In this document: one piece after another, positions 26,211 to 35,128 of the stretch
Layout: every line of letters starts with the position of its first letter
How positions within the stretch are numbered: position 1 is the first letter of the stretch
Assembly: GCF_900105945.1 (NCBI RefSeq)
Contig: NZ_FNSO01000004.1
Coordinates: 6,452,001-6,516,000, forward strand
Length of the DNA: 64,000 nt
DNA from: Amycolatopsis tolypomycina
GTDB taxonomy: Bacteria; Actinomycetota; Actinomycetes; Mycobacteriales; Pseudonocardiaceae
Reading direction: 5' to 3'
Notes under the pieces: generated by a model
What the model saw: only the letters and a program-made list of their open reading frames with translations
The model's database searches: none
What the model was told of the DNA's origin: nothing
Made by a program: the position numbers and the translations under genes

Positions 26211-27266
26211 ATGGCACTCGACCAGTACTACCTCCTCGGCCGCTCCGGCCTGCGCGTCAGCAGGCTCGCCCTCGGCACCATGAACTTCGGCACCGGCGGT
26301 TTCCACGCCGCCTACGGCAAAACCCTCGACGAAACCCGCCCGATCTTCCGGAAGTACGTCGACGAAGGCGGCAACTTCGTGGACACGGCGGACTTCTACA
26401 CGGCGGGCGAGAGCGAGACGATACTCGGAAAGCTGATCGCCGAGGCGAAGATCCGCGACCGCGTGGTCCTCACCACCAAGTTCACCAACAGCGTCGACCC
26501 GGCCGACCCCAACGCCGGCGGCAACGGGCGCAAGCACATGATCCGCGCGCTCGAGGCGTCCCTGCGCCGGCTGGACACCGACCACGTCGACGTCTTCCTG
26601 CTGCACACCTGGGACCGGATCACCCCGGTCGAGGAGGTGGTGCGCACGTTCGACGACCTCGTCCGCGCGGGCAAGATCCGCTACCCGGGCCTGTCCGACG
26701 TCCCGAGCTGGTACGCGGCGCGGGCGCAAAGCCTCACGGAAGCGCATTCCCTGGCGCCGATGGTGAACCTGCAGCTGCCGTATTCGCTGGTCGAGCGGCA
26801 GATCGAAACCGAGCACGTCCCGATGGCCCAGAGCCTCGGCCTCGGCGTCACGGCGTGGAGCCCGCTGGCCGGCGGCATCCTCACCGGCAAGTACCGCGAC
26901 GGCGGCACGGGACGGCTCAGCGACGGGCCCGAGCGCACCCCGCAGCTGCTCGGCCCCCTCGAAGAGGTCGCGGGCAAGCTGGGCGTGACGATGGCCCAGG
27001 TGGCGATCAACTGGGTGGCCACCCAGCCGGGCATCGCGGCGGCGATCGTCGGCGCGAGCAGCGCCGACCAGCTCGGCAAGAGCATGGCGGCACTGGACTT
27101 CGAGATCCCGGCCGAGCTGCGCACCCTGCTCGACGAGGCGAGCGCGGTCCCGCCGGAGTCGGTGTACCGCATGTTCACCCCGGCCTACCAGAACTGGATC
27201 GTCAGCCCGGAGCTGAAGATCGGCGACAAGCCGGTGGGGTACGCCCCCGCCGTGCGGAACTGGTAG
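26211..27266 (+). CDS. Aldo/keto reductase
   Basis: 351 residues, cytosolic TIM-barrel oxidoreductase that uses NADP(H). The catalytic tetrad is visible: Asp58 in FVDTADFY, Tyr63, Lys in VVLTTKFTNSVDP, and His in VFLLHTWDRITPVEE. The cofactor tail is LGVTAWSPLAGGILTGKYRD and WVATQPGIAAAIVGASSADQ. It looks like the YajO/IolS-type group. ATG 26211 gives the usual MALDQYYLLGRSGLRVS start; an upstream ATG at 26190 is less likely. Substrate unknown. It stands alone between the esterase terminator and a gene-poor tract. Confidence 0.9.
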   Translation: MALDQYYLLGRSGLRVSRLALGTMNFGTGGFHAAYGKTLDETRPIFRKYVDEGGNFVDTADFYTAGESETILGKLIAEAKIRDRVVLTTKFTNSVDPADPNAGGNGRKHMIRALEASLRRLDTDHVDVFLLHTWDRITPVEEVVRTFDDLVRAGKIRYPGLSDVPSWYAARAQSLTEAHSLAPMVNLQLPYSLVERQIETEHVPMAQSLGLGVTAWSPLAGGILTGKYRDGGTGRLSDGPERTPQLLGPLEEVAGKLGVTMAQVAINWVATQPGIAAAIVGASSADQLGKSMAALDFEIPAELRTLLDEASAVPPESVYRMFTPAYQNWIVSPELKIGDKPVGYAPAVRNW

Positions 27267-27666
27267 CCCGCCACCCATTGGGGTGAAAATCATTCACTTT
27301 TCTTTCAGGGGGTGGCGAGTGAGGCGCTATCGCCACCCCAACAGGTGATAGAAATTCCTCGTTCGAGCTAAAGCCATCCACTGCGAGCAGCTTCGTGGCG
27401 CCCATGTCGACCCGGGCGAACGACGCATCGTTGCCAGAGAAGAGATCATCCGGACATCGAAGCTCTACTGTGGACTGTCCAATGGCGACCCGCAAGTTGA
27501 ATTCGAGGCGGATTTGCCTGGTCAGGCCTTTGGGTGGCTTTTGCTCGAACGTGGCACACGATCGAATGACACCCCGCTTTGATTGGACCTCGTCCGACAC
27601 GCTACGGTTCGACCACACCAACGAATGACAACCGAACGAGGTCCCCTTGACCACCGCACGACCCAC
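27202..27666 (-). CDS. Uncertain ORF in low-GC tract
   Basis: 154 codons that overlap the 3' end of the aldo/keto reductase by 65 bases. The stretch 27290-27700 has visibly lower GC and different codon use than the surroundings, and long ORFs are less likely by chance there. The protein (IRLEFNLRVAIGQSTVELRC, FARVDMGATKLLAVDGFSSN) has no recognised family. The GTG at 27666 has no clear ribosome-binding site. It may be a decayed or horizontally acquired gene, or chance. Confidence 0.25.
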   Translation of the reverse strand: MGRAVVKGTSFGCHSLVWSNRSVSDEVQSKRGVIRSCATFEQKPPKGLTRQIRLEFNLRVAIGQSTVELRCPDDLFSGNDASFARVDMGATKLLAVDGFSSNEEFLSPVGVAIAPHSPPPERKVNDFHPNGWRATSSARRGRTPPACRRSSAPG

Positions 27667-27861
27667 GAGGGCAAAGATTGCACCTCATCCGGCAGCGGAG
27701 CGAGCGGCTTCCGGTCCCGAGCGATGGAAGGAGAAGCCGTTGACGCACCTGATGCCGTTCTGGTGGATCATCATGGCTCGCTGACCCGCCTGCGACCACC
27801 CTACCGGGGGCGAGTTGCGCCGGGCTTCACAGTGTGCTGACGAAGCCCGGCGTGGCCGGAG

Positions 27862-28212
27862 TCACGGCTGCCCCCGCCGCCGGAGTTCGACGCCTTCCGC
27901 GAGGAGGACGTTGCGTGTCTGGTTGTACGACATGCCGTAGGTCTTTGCGAGCTGGCGGATCGACCGCCCGTCGAGGTAGGCGTTGACCAGCCCGGGCGGG
28001 GTGGGCGGCAGCGGGATCCGCGGTGGACGCAGGGTGACCCCCGCGTCGAGCAGGGCGACGCGGATCTTGCGATAGCTGTAGGGGTGCCGCGCGACCAGGC
28101 TTTCGATCGTTTCCCCGGCGGCGTACCGGTCCACGAGGTACCGAACGAGGTCGGCCGGGATCTCCGTGGGAACGGGCTCGGGAGGACGCGTGTCTCTGTG
28201 GTCGTCGCTCAC
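27862..28212 (-). CDS. Small double helix-turn-helix protein
   Basis: 116 residues. It holds two similar helix-turn-helix units: LVDRYAAGETIESLVARHPY with SYRKIRVALLDAGVTLRPP, and YLDGRSIRQLAKTYGMSYNQ with TRNVLLAEGVELRRRG. This internal duplication is typical of small actinomycete DNA-binding proteins of the helix-turn-helix 23/38-like kind. The N-terminus is acidic and Pro-rich. ATG 28212 starts the gene. It is flanked by two gene-poor stretches and no operon partner. Target unknown; a role in mobile-element or chromosome regulation would be a guess. Confidence 0.72.
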   Translation of the reverse strand: MSDDHRDTRPPEPVPTEIPADLVRYLVDRYAAGETIESLVARHPYSYRKIRVALLDAGVTLRPPRIPLPPTPPGLVNAYLDGRSIRQLAKTYGMSYNQTRNVLLAEGVELRRRGQP

Positions 28213-28671
28213 CAGATCATCGCCGCCCCGACCAGCTGATCCGTGTACGTGGGAACGCGGCCGAGGTCGCTGGCTCGCGTGTCACGCGGTCCGTATCCCA
28301 CCCAACGACATCGATGTCGGCGGGTACACCGCCAACCGGGTGGCGGTCGTTCCTCACGTACGCTCATGGCTGGTTCCGCTCCCCGTGCGGTTGGCCTGTC
28401 CCTGAGGGAGGACCGGCTCGAGCGACGGTCATGACGTCAATGTGGGCCGTCGCACACGAGCGGCCGGAGAAGCCGAGTTGCCGGCACGAGCAAATCGGGC
28501 GCATGCCCCCAGCATGGTCGCCACGCCGTCCGGAACACCAGCGCACGATCGGGCCGAATATTCCACTGTGGACACAACCGCGCCGGAACACGCGTCGCAC
28601 CAGGCTGTTGCCGGCTCCGCCTGTCGCGGACTCCTCGGGTGGCGGTCCGCGGAACGCCGGTTCGGGGGAAC
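28213..28671. other. Gene-poor stretch
   Basis: About 460 bases with several short overlapping ORFs but none with a family match, a clear ribosome-binding site or consistent codon bias. It lies upstream of the helix-turn-helix gene and at the 3' end of the AfsR-like gene. I see no gene here. Confidence 0.4.
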
Positions 28672-31600
28672 CTAGCGGTTGCGCCGCAACCGCGGTGGCG
28701 GCATCGCCACCGTGTCACGCTCGCCGTCGCGGGCGGCCGGGATGACCGGCTCCGAGGCATCCAGCTCGGCGACGAACTCCTCGACCTCCGCCGCACGCCT
28801 GGTTCGTGCCCGCCCCCGGTAGAGCTCCGCCGCCTGTACCCACAACGCCCTCGCGTCTTCTCGGTTCCCGTGGTCGCGCAGGATCGCCGCCAGCGTCGAC
28901 AACGCCCTGGCCTGGCCGGTGGCGTGGCGGGTCCGGTCGGCCAGCTCGACCGCACGGTGCGCATACCACAACGCAGCCCGGGCATTGCCCTGCCGGTGCC
29001 GCAACCGGGCCAGCACGGTGTTCAGCTTCATCACCGCCGGCAGGTTCAGGCACACCGGGGTCAGTTCCGAAGCTCGCCGGCACTGGTCGTCCGCCTCGGC
29101 CAGGCGCCCCAGATCGGTGAGCAGCGCGGCCAGCGCCGTGTGGATCTGCAACCGCGCCGTCCCGTCCTCGGACTTCCACAGGTGTTCCAGCGCCTCGGCG
29201 TAGAGGTCCAGCGCCTCCTGCTCGAACCCACCCGCCGCCACCAGCGCGTTCGCCAGCCGGTGGGCCGCGGCCGCGCACAACGAAGGCTCGGCCAGTTCGT
29301 AGGCGACCTGCAGCGCCAACCGGCACAGCACAGCGGCCTCCGGTGCCCGGCCGACCCGCAGGTGCCACCGGGCGAGGTTCAGCGTCGAAGCGATCCGGCC
29401 CAGTGGGAAACCGTCGGTCTCCGCGAGTGCCAGCGCACGCCGGAGGTGGTGTTCCGCCTGCCCCTCTTCTCCCATGTGCATCAACACCACCGCGAGGTCG
29501 TTCAGGTGCGACCCGAGCACCTGACGCAGCTCCGGAACCGACTCCCCACCTTCGGCGAGGACCTCGTCGATGCTGCGGATCGCCCCGGTGAGGCAGCTGA
29601 CCGCGTCGGCGTAGAAACCCATTTCGGTGATCAGCTCGGCGAACAACGCGGGGAGGTAAGCGCTTTCACTGCCACCGGCCGCGGCGATTTCCAGCAGCAG
29701 GTTCTTTTCCCGCACCACCCACTGCCGGGCCAGCGCCGCACTGCCGAAGCCGGCCCCCGGGTGCGTCCGGCTCACCGGCAGCCGCGGCGGCGGCTTGTGC
29801 GGGAAAACCAGGCGGTGCGCGTCGTAGGCCATCACCAGGTAGAAATCGAACAGCCGGCGCCGCACGGCCGAACCGTCGGCCAGCTGCTCGGCGACCGAGG
29901 CGGCGTAGGCGTGCACGAGGTCGTGGACGCGGTAGCGGTCCAGGTCGCTGGGGTGCTCGAGCAGGTGGGCCGCCACCAGGACGTCGAGCGAACGGCGAAC
30001 AGCAGGCAAGGGGCGCCCGTCCCCGGCTGCCACCGCTTCGGCCGTCACCTCCGCACCGGGGTGCGCCCCGATCACCGCGAGCGCCCGTCGCTCACCGGGT
30101 CCCAGCACCTGGTAGGACGCCGTGAACGCCGCGCGCAGGCTCCGCTGGAGCGCGTCTCCCTCGTACCCGAGGTCCAAGAGCATGTCCGCGTCCCGCAGCT
30201 GCCCGGCCAGCGTCGACAGGAGCATGCCGGCGCGCGCCGCGGCGCGATCGGCCACCAACGTGAGCGCCAGCGGATTCCCCTGGCACACCCGCACGAGTTC
30301 GGCGACCCCGGCACGGTCGTCCCTGGCCCGTCGGCCGATCCTGCGGTCGAGCAGCGCGGTCGCGTCCGGCACGGCCAGCGGCGGCACCGTGACCACCGGC
30401 GGGGACACCGTCGCGGCCAGCGACGGCAACCGCCACCGCGAGACCACCAGCACCGTGCAGGCGTCGAGCACGCCCAGCAGCGGGGCGACCTGCTCGCGGC
30501 CACGCACGTTGTCGAGGATCACCAGCATCGACCGCTGGTGCAGCAGCGCCGAGAGCTTCGCCGCTCTCGCCACGGGGTTCACCACCTGGTCGACCGGGAA
30601 ATCCAGCAGCGACAACAGCGTGTCCACGACCTCGCCGCTGTTCGCGGACGTCGCCTGACCGTCGCCCCGCAGGTCGAGCAGGACGACGCCGTGCCGGAAC
30701 CGGCGCCGGGCCCGGTGCGCCCAGCGCACGACCGCCGTGGACTTGCCCACGCCCGGTCCCCCGGTCACCACGACCACGCCCCGGCGCGACGCACCGCTCG
30801 AATCGGAGGTGAAGGCGTCGAGTTCGGCGAGCAGTTCGGCTCGCCCCTCGACCCCGTCGCAGTCGGGGGGCACGTGCCACACGGCTTGCCCGGCCGGCTC
30901 CTCGGCAGCAGCCACGGCGCGCACCTGCACGGCCGGGCGCGGGAAGTCACCGTCACCCGAGATGACCTCGTCGTGCACGGCCCGCAGCTCGTCCGCGGCA
31001 CGCAGCTCGCCGATGTCCCGGTACTCGCGGCGCTTGGCGAAGTAGAACTCGGTCACCTCGTCCGGGCGATCCGTTGCGGCCAGGGCCCGCAACCGCAGCT
31101 TCGCCAGGCTGAGCTCCAGCGGATGCGCGTGCTCCAGCTCCAGCAGCCTGCCGAGCGCCACGTCCGCATGCCCGACGGCGAGCAGCTCGGCGACGAGGAA
31201 AGCGTTGGCAGGCAGCCAATGGCCGCGCGTCCACTGCGCACGCCAGTCGTCGGCCCGCTGCGTCCGCAGGTCGGCCAGCGGATCGTCCCGCCACAGCCGC
31301 ACCGCCGCCTGTGCCTCGATCTGGGCCCGCCGGTGGTCGCCGCGATCACGCAGCTCGCGCGCCCGCGCCATCCCGCGGGCGAACGCGCGGTGATCGACCA
31401 GCGCCTCGTCGATCTCCACCACGCACCCGTTCTTCCCGACCCCGACGCGCGCCGGGATTCCGCTCTTCTGCAGGGCTTGCCGGAGGTGGACGGCGTTCTG
31501 GTGCAGGGTGGCCAGCGCTCCTCGCGGCGCGTTCTCGTGCTCGGCCCACACCCAGTCCACGACCGCGTCGACCGGGAACCGCTGGTTGGGGGACGTCAGC

Positions 31601-31704
31601 AAGGCGGCGAGCACCTGCCTCGATCGCGGGTGAGCCCACTTCACATCCACTTTCCCGTGCAGCAGCATGGCCGTTTGCCCGAGAATTCCGAACGCGATTT
31701 CCAC
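28672..31704 (-). CDS. AfsR/SARP-family transcriptional regulator
   Basis: 1010 residues. Residues 1-95 form the OmpR-like winged helix of SARPs (HPRSRQVLAALLTSPNQRFP, VWAEHENAPRGALATLHQNA), about 100-245 the BTAD helical domain (EVTEFYFAKRREYRDIGELR). The NB-ARC ATPase starts at about 305 with Walker A GGPGVGKSTAVVRWA and Walker B RSMLVILDNVRG. A long tetratricopeptide-like C-terminus follows. AfsR-like proteins activate secondary-metabolism genes. GTG 31704 is chosen because AAGGGGG lies five bases upstream. It is divergent from the GT-B-like gene, which may be its target; no biosynthetic cluster is visible here. Confidence 0.85.
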   Translation of the reverse strand: MEIAFGILGQTAMLLHGKVDVKWAHPRSRQVLAALLTSPNQRFPVDAVVDWVWAEHENAPRGALATLHQNAVHLRQALQKSGIPARVGVGKNGCVVEIDEALVDHRAFARGMARARELRDRGDHRRAQIEAQAAVRLWRDDPLADLRTQRADDWRAQWTRGHWLPANAFLVAELLAVGHADVALGRLLELEHAHPLELSLAKLRLRALAATDRPDEVTEFYFAKRREYRDIGELRAADELRAVHDEVISGDGDFPRPAVQVRAVAAAEEPAGQAVWHVPPDCDGVEGRAELLAELDAFTSDSSGASRRGVVVVTGGPGVGKSTAVVRWAHRARRRFRHGVVLLDLRGDGQATSANSGEVVDTLLSLLDFPVDQVVNPVARAAKLSALLHQRSMLVILDNVRGREQVAPLLGVLDACTVLVVSRWRLPSLAATVSPPVVTVPPLAVPDATALLDRRIGRRARDDRAGVAELVRVCQGNPLALTLVADRAAARAGMLLSTLAGQLRDADMLLDLGYEGDALQRSLRAAFTASYQVLGPGERRALAVIGAHPGAEVTAEAVAAGDGRPLPAVRRSLDVLVAAHLLEHPSDLDRYRVHDLVHAYAASVAEQLADGSAVRRRLFDFYLVMAYDAHRLVFPHKPPPRLPVSRTHPGAGFGSAALARQWVVREKNLLLEIAAAGGSESAYLPALFAELITEMGFYADAVSCLTGAIRSIDEVLAEGGESVPELRQVLGSHLNDLAVVLMHMGEEGQAEHHLRRALALAETDGFPLGRIASTLNLARWHLRVGRAPEAAVLCRLALQVAYELAEPSLCAAAAHRLANALVAAGGFEQEALDLYAEALEHLWKSEDGTARLQIHTALAALLTDLGRLAEADDQCRRASELTPVCLNLPAVMKLNTVLARLRHRQGNARAALWYAHRAVELADRTRHATGQARALSTLAAILRDHGNREDARALWVQAAELYRGRARTRRAAEVEEFVAELDASEPVIPAARDGERDTVAMPPPRLRRNR

Positions 31705-31927
31705 GCGGTCCCCCTTCGCCCTGGATCGGTCACCCGCCAACCGCTCCACCCCCCGGGCATTTTTCCATTGTCATCCGCGAATAACCACGTCAGAACCCTT
31801 GCGACGACCTGGATGACCGTCATTTTTGATCGATTGTCAACCGACAAAACCGCAGGCCGAAAGGCTTTTGTGAACCGCGCCCTCCACCTTCGTGACAACA
31901 ACTGGACAAAACACGAGGAGGATCGCG
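31705..31927. promoter_or_regulatory. Divergent promoter region with two palindromes
   Basis: 223 relatively AT-rich bases between the AfsR-like and GT-B-like starts. ATGACCGTCAT (31813-31823) and TTGTCAACCGACAA (31834-31847) are inverted repeats close together, possible operators. No experimental match is known to me. Confidence 0.4.
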
Positions 31928-33154
31928 ATGACCGCCGGTACGTGGTTGCGCAGCCCCATCGGACGCACCGACGCGCACTGGGCGACCCGCTGCGGGACGA
32001 AGTCCGTCCTGGTGCTCGTCCCGCACGTCGTCGCCGGTGCACGGCTGCTGGATCTGCTGCCCCTGCTCGAAGCCGACCACCGTGTCCAAGTCGCGTTCAC
32101 CGATCCCGAAGGCGGCGACAACTGGCAGGCCACCCACGAATTCCTGCGCGCACAGGGCGGCCCGGTGCTGCCGTGGGCGCAGGCCCGCCGCAGCGACGTC
32201 GACCTCGTCCTCGCCGGCAGCACCCGCGGCATCGACGACTTCACCGCCCCCGTGGTGCTGGTCCCGCACGGCGGCGGGCTCGGGCAGTACCGGCCCTGGC
32301 GCCCGCCCTTCGCCGTGGCGCGGCGCCACGACCCGCAGCTCGGTCTCGGGCCCGACCAGCTGGTGCGCGAAGGCCGGGTCCGCGCGGACGCGCTCGTCCT
32401 GGTCCACGACCGCGAGCGCGAACTCCTCGCCGAGGCTTGCCCGCGCGCCCTGCCCACCGCGGTCGTCGCGGGCGACGTCGCCCTCGACCGCATCACCGCC
32501 AGCCTGCCTCACCGCGACCGGTACCGGCACGCCCTCGGCGCCACCGAAGACGATCAGGTCGTCGTGGTCACCTCGACCTGGTCCCCCCGGTCGGCGTTCG
32601 GCCGTCACCCTGATCTGTTCGACCGTGTCCTGGCGGCGCTCCCGCGGGACGGCTACCGGGTCGTCGGGGTACTGCACCCCGCGATCTGGGCGCACCACGG
32701 GACCTGGCAGATCCGCTCCTGGCTGGCCGCCGCCCTCCGTTCCGGGCTCGTCCTGCTGCCACCGGAAGAAGGGTGGCGCGCGGCACTGGTCGCCGCCGAC
32801 CACGTGCTCGGGGACTACGGATCCGTCACCGGGTACGGCGCCGCGGCAGGCGCGTCGATCCTGCTGGCCGGCGACCCCGGCCAGCCACTCCTGTGCGGCA
32901 CCCCGGCCGAGGTCCTCGCCCGGCACGCACCCCGCTGGCAGCCCGGCCGGCCGCTGCGGCCCCAGCTGCGCGCCGCCAGGGAGGCCCGCGACGCCGCCGG
33001 GCTGCCGGACGTCGTCCGCGGCCTCCTGACCTCCCGCCCGGACGAGGCCGGCACGATCCTGCGCCGCACCCTGTACCGGCTGCTGGGCATTCCCGAACCG
33101 GCGCACGCCGTCCCGGTTGCCCCTGTCCCGCTGCCGAAACCGGTGACGGCATGA
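31928..33154 (+). CDS. GT-B-like protein (CDP-glycerol glycerophosphotransferase-related)
   Basis: 408 residues. Two Rossmann-like halves are suggested by LVLVPHVVAGARLLDLLPLL and QVVVVTSTWSPRSAFGRHPD. The C-terminal half has ALVAADHVLGDYGSVTGYGA, which resembles the GT-B donor site of CDP-glycerol glycerophosphotransferases and UDP-GlcNAc epimerases. Actinomycete homologues lie next to AfsR-like regulators and are poorly annotated. It lacks a signal peptide or membrane segment. ATG 31928 follows AGGAGG. The stop overlaps the next start (ATGA). The enzymatic role is inferred and uncertain. Confidence 0.55.
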   Translation: MTAGTWLRSPIGRTDAHWATRCGTKSVLVLVPHVVAGARLLDLLPLLEADHRVQVAFTDPEGGDNWQATHEFLRAQGGPVLPWAQARRSDVDLVLAGSTRGIDDFTAPVVLVPHGGGLGQYRPWRPPFAVARRHDPQLGLGPDQLVREGRVRADALVLVHDRERELLAEACPRALPTAVVAGDVALDRITASLPHRDRYRHALGATEDDQVVVVTSTWSPRSAFGRHPDLFDRVLAALPRDGYRVVGVLHPAIWAHHGTWQIRSWLAAALRSGLVLLPPEEGWRAALVAADHVLGDYGSVTGYGAAAGASILLAGDPGQPLLCGTPAEVLARHAPRWQPGRPLRPQLRAAREARDAAGLPDVVRGLLTSRPDEAGTILRRTLYRLLGIPEPAHAVPVAPVPLPKPVTA

Positions 33155-33614
33155 CTGCCCGCCCCGCGGACCTCACGACGTGGCACTACACCTGCGGCCA
33201 CCACGAAGGCACGGTGGTCACCGGCGCTCCGGACGACCGGGCTTCGCTCGCCGACGCGGTGATCACCCCGGCCCGGTCCCGCGAAGCCGACGGCCGCGCC
33301 GCGCTGGCCGGGCTCTTCGACCGGCTCCCGGGGCTCACCCTGGCCGCCGTCCCGATCCGCTCGACCGGTCTGCTGCTCGGCGACCGCCTCGGTCACCTCA
33401 CCCTGACCGGCCACGGGCCCGCCGAACCGGCCGCGGTCGTCGCCTGCGCGTGGTTGACCACCGGACGGCCCTTGACCACCCTGGCGGCGATCACCGGCTG
33501 GGCATGCCGTCCCGGGTCCGCCAGGTGGCGGCCGGAGACCACTTCGCCACCCTGGATGATCTGGTGGGAGTGCTCCACCGTCGAGGTGGCCGAACGGAGG
33601 ACCTCCGCGGGTGA
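33151..33614 (+). pseudogene. Frameshifted partner gene of the GT-B-like protein
   Basis: The ATG overlaps the previous stop (ATGA), so translation was coupled. The first 115 codons (MTARPADLTTWHYTCGHHEG to LTTLAAITG) look protein-like; from 33498 the convincing sequence continues one base back, as GMPSRVRQVAAGDHFATLDD followed by LVGVLHRRGG, stopping at 33614. Continuing in the first frame gives an unnatural Trp/Arg-rich tail to 33687. A missing base, a sequencing error or a programmed -1 shift are all possible. No recognised family. Confidence 0.6.
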
Positions 33615-33794
33615 CCGGACCTCGGCGCGCGGGCGGAACTCGTGGTTCTGGTGGCGGTGCACGCCGCCGAGGGGGTCGGTTCCGTAGACCAGGCGGACGG
33701 CGGGCCGGCCCGTCGGCCGCGGCCGACGTCGGCGAGCAGCTCGTCGCCGGCCCACCTCGCCGTCCTCGAGCGGCTGGACGTCGAACGCGTTTGT

Positions 33795-34541
33795 TCAGTG
33801 CCGGGCCGGCCCTCCGTCCGCCGAGCTCATCCGCTTCGTGAACCGCGCCGCCACGTCGCGCAGCTTGATGTTCGTGTGCTGGGACTCCACGATCAGACGG
33901 TGCATCGCCGCGTCCTCGGTGACGCGGTGGATCAGCATCAGCATGCCCTTGGCCTGCTCGATCACCGCCCGGGTCTCCATCGCGTTGCGCAGCTCGTCCG
34001 CCAGCCGGCGCGCTTCGCGGTACCTGCGCGTCAGCCGCAGCACCGTCTCCACGCACAACGTGAACAGGCGTAGCACCTTCGTGTCGAACTCGTGGTAGCC
34101 GTGGGTCTCGAAGCCGAACAGCGTGATCGCGCCCACCAGGGTGTCGTCCACCCGCAGGGGGACCGCCAGGTAGCTGCCCACGCCGAGTTCCTTGGCCGCC
34201 GCCACGAATTCGGGCCACTGGTCGCCCGTCTCGGCGACCGCCACCCGGACCACCTCGCCCGTCAGTGCCGCGAGCAGGCCGGGGCCGTCGCCCGCCGCGT
34301 ACTGGACGTCGTCGATGCGCCGGGCTCGCTCGTCGGTGAAGGCCGCGGTCTGCGTCACGCCGTCGCGGACGACCATGATGCTGGCCAGGTCCGCGTCCGG
34401 GACCACCCGGACCGCCTCGCCGCAGACCGCGTCGAGCAGGCCGGGCGTGTCGGACATCGATTCGAGGACCCCGACGAGGTCCGCCAGGACGGCGTTCAGC
34501 TCGTCGACCCGCTCCGCCATGCCGTCGCCAGTGGTCGGCAA
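33795..34541 (-). CDS. GAF-ANTAR antitermination regulator
   Basis: 248 residues. A GAF domain comes first (about 15-170; SMSDTPGLLDAVCGEAVRVV, GVGSYLAVPLRVDDTLVGAI). The ANTAR RNA-binding domain follows (AMETRAVIEQAKGMLMLIHR, with the conserved Ala-Lys-Gly-x-Leu-Met pattern). ANTAR proteins bind dual-hexaloop hairpins in nascent RNA and stop termination; GAF senses a small ligand or redox state. I prefer TTG 34541, because GGAGGGG lies six bases upstream; the ATG at 34520 has no visible ribosome-binding site. No target hairpin was confirmed in the window. Confidence 0.85.
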   Translation of the reverse strand: MPTTGDGMAERVDELNAVLADLVGVLESMSDTPGLLDAVCGEAVRVVPDADLASIMVVRDGVTQTAAFTDERARRIDDVQYAAGDGPGLLAALTGEVVRVAVAETGDQWPEFVAAAKELGVGSYLAVPLRVDDTLVGAITLFGFETHGYHEFDTKVLRLFTLCVETVLRLTRRYREARRLADELRNAMETRAVIEQAKGMLMLIHRVTEDAAMHRLIVESQHTNIKLRDVAARFTKRMSSADGGPARH

Positions 34542-34695
34542 GGCCCACCCCTCCCATGCGTCAAGCGGCGAGCACGGGATCGAGCTCGCCAGCAGCGTCA
34601 ACAGAGACCACCGCTGGCGTTTCAACGGGTCCGAACGAATTCTACCGGCCACGGACCGCCGGTTTGGCGGAGGCCGCGCCGGGTAGCCGACGAAG

Positions 34696-35031
34696 ATGGA
34701 CAATCCGGCTGTTGACGACGAGCTGTGGGCGGAGTTCCACCGGGTGGTGAACATGACCTCGCGCGAGCTGGAGGACTGGCTGCGCACCCGCGACGCGGGC
34801 CCGGAGACGGAGCCGCTCCCCGACGAAGCGGGGCCGCCGACGGGGCACCAGGTCCTGGGCGTCCTGCGCAAACGGCGGTCCGACGTGGACGACCGCGACG
34901 CCGACGTGATGCGGAAGGTGGTCGACCGGGTGCTCTCGGAGCGCCGCGACGACCTCGAGCCGACGGCGGGCGAGGCCCACTGGCGCCACCGCCTGATGTC
35001 GATCGGCCACGACCCGCTCAAACCCGCCTGA
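34696..35031 (+). CDS. DUF3140 protein
   Basis: 111 residues. The pattern ELWAEFHRVVNMTSRELEDW, then HQVLGVLRKRRSDVDDRDAD and HWRHRLMSIGHDPLKPA matches DUF3140, a small family common in actinobacteria. It looks basic-helical and may bind DNA, but no role is known. Start at ATG 34696, 154 bases from the divergent GAF-ANTAR gene. The stop is followed after three bases by the palindromic element 35035-35123, which probably terminates it. Confidence 0.85.
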   Translation: MDNPAVDDELWAEFHRVVNMTSRELEDWLRTRDAGPETEPLPDEAGPPTGHQVLGVLRKRRSDVDDRDADVMRKVVDRVLSERRDDLEPTAGEAHWRHRLMSIGHDPLKPA

Positions 35032-35034
35032 CCA

Positions 35035-35123
35035 AAGCGCCCCAATGTGGCGTTCGTTGCGTCCAACGCACCCAATGTGGCGTTCGGTGCGTCCAACGCA
35101 CCGAACGCCACATTGGGGCGCTT
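35035..35123. repeat. Palindromic repeat element, copy 1
   Basis: 89 bases made of three similar units (two direct, the third inverted), centred on the motif AATGTGGCGTTCG. The third unit pairs perfectly with the first (35035-35056 with 35102-35123, 22 bp) or with the second (35071-35092 with 35096-35117, 22 bp, 3-base loop), so two hairpins exclude each other. It lies between convergent stops at 35031 and 35129. A second copy is at 62096-63134, split by an IS. It is presumably a family of intergenic repeats that also terminates transcription. Confidence 0.85.
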
Positions 35124-35128
35124 GAGAC

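Noticed and set aside
28639..32613. Long plus-strand ORF (1324 codons) antisense to the AfsR-like gene
   Set aside because: Composition is that of a shadow frame; the opposite strand has a full domain-supported protein.
33393..33755. Minus-strand ORF opposite the frameshifted gene (contains VYGTDPLGG)
   Set aside because: Overlaps a coupled plus-strand gene; no start site or matching family; treated as a chance frame, though the region 33615-33794 has no other gene.
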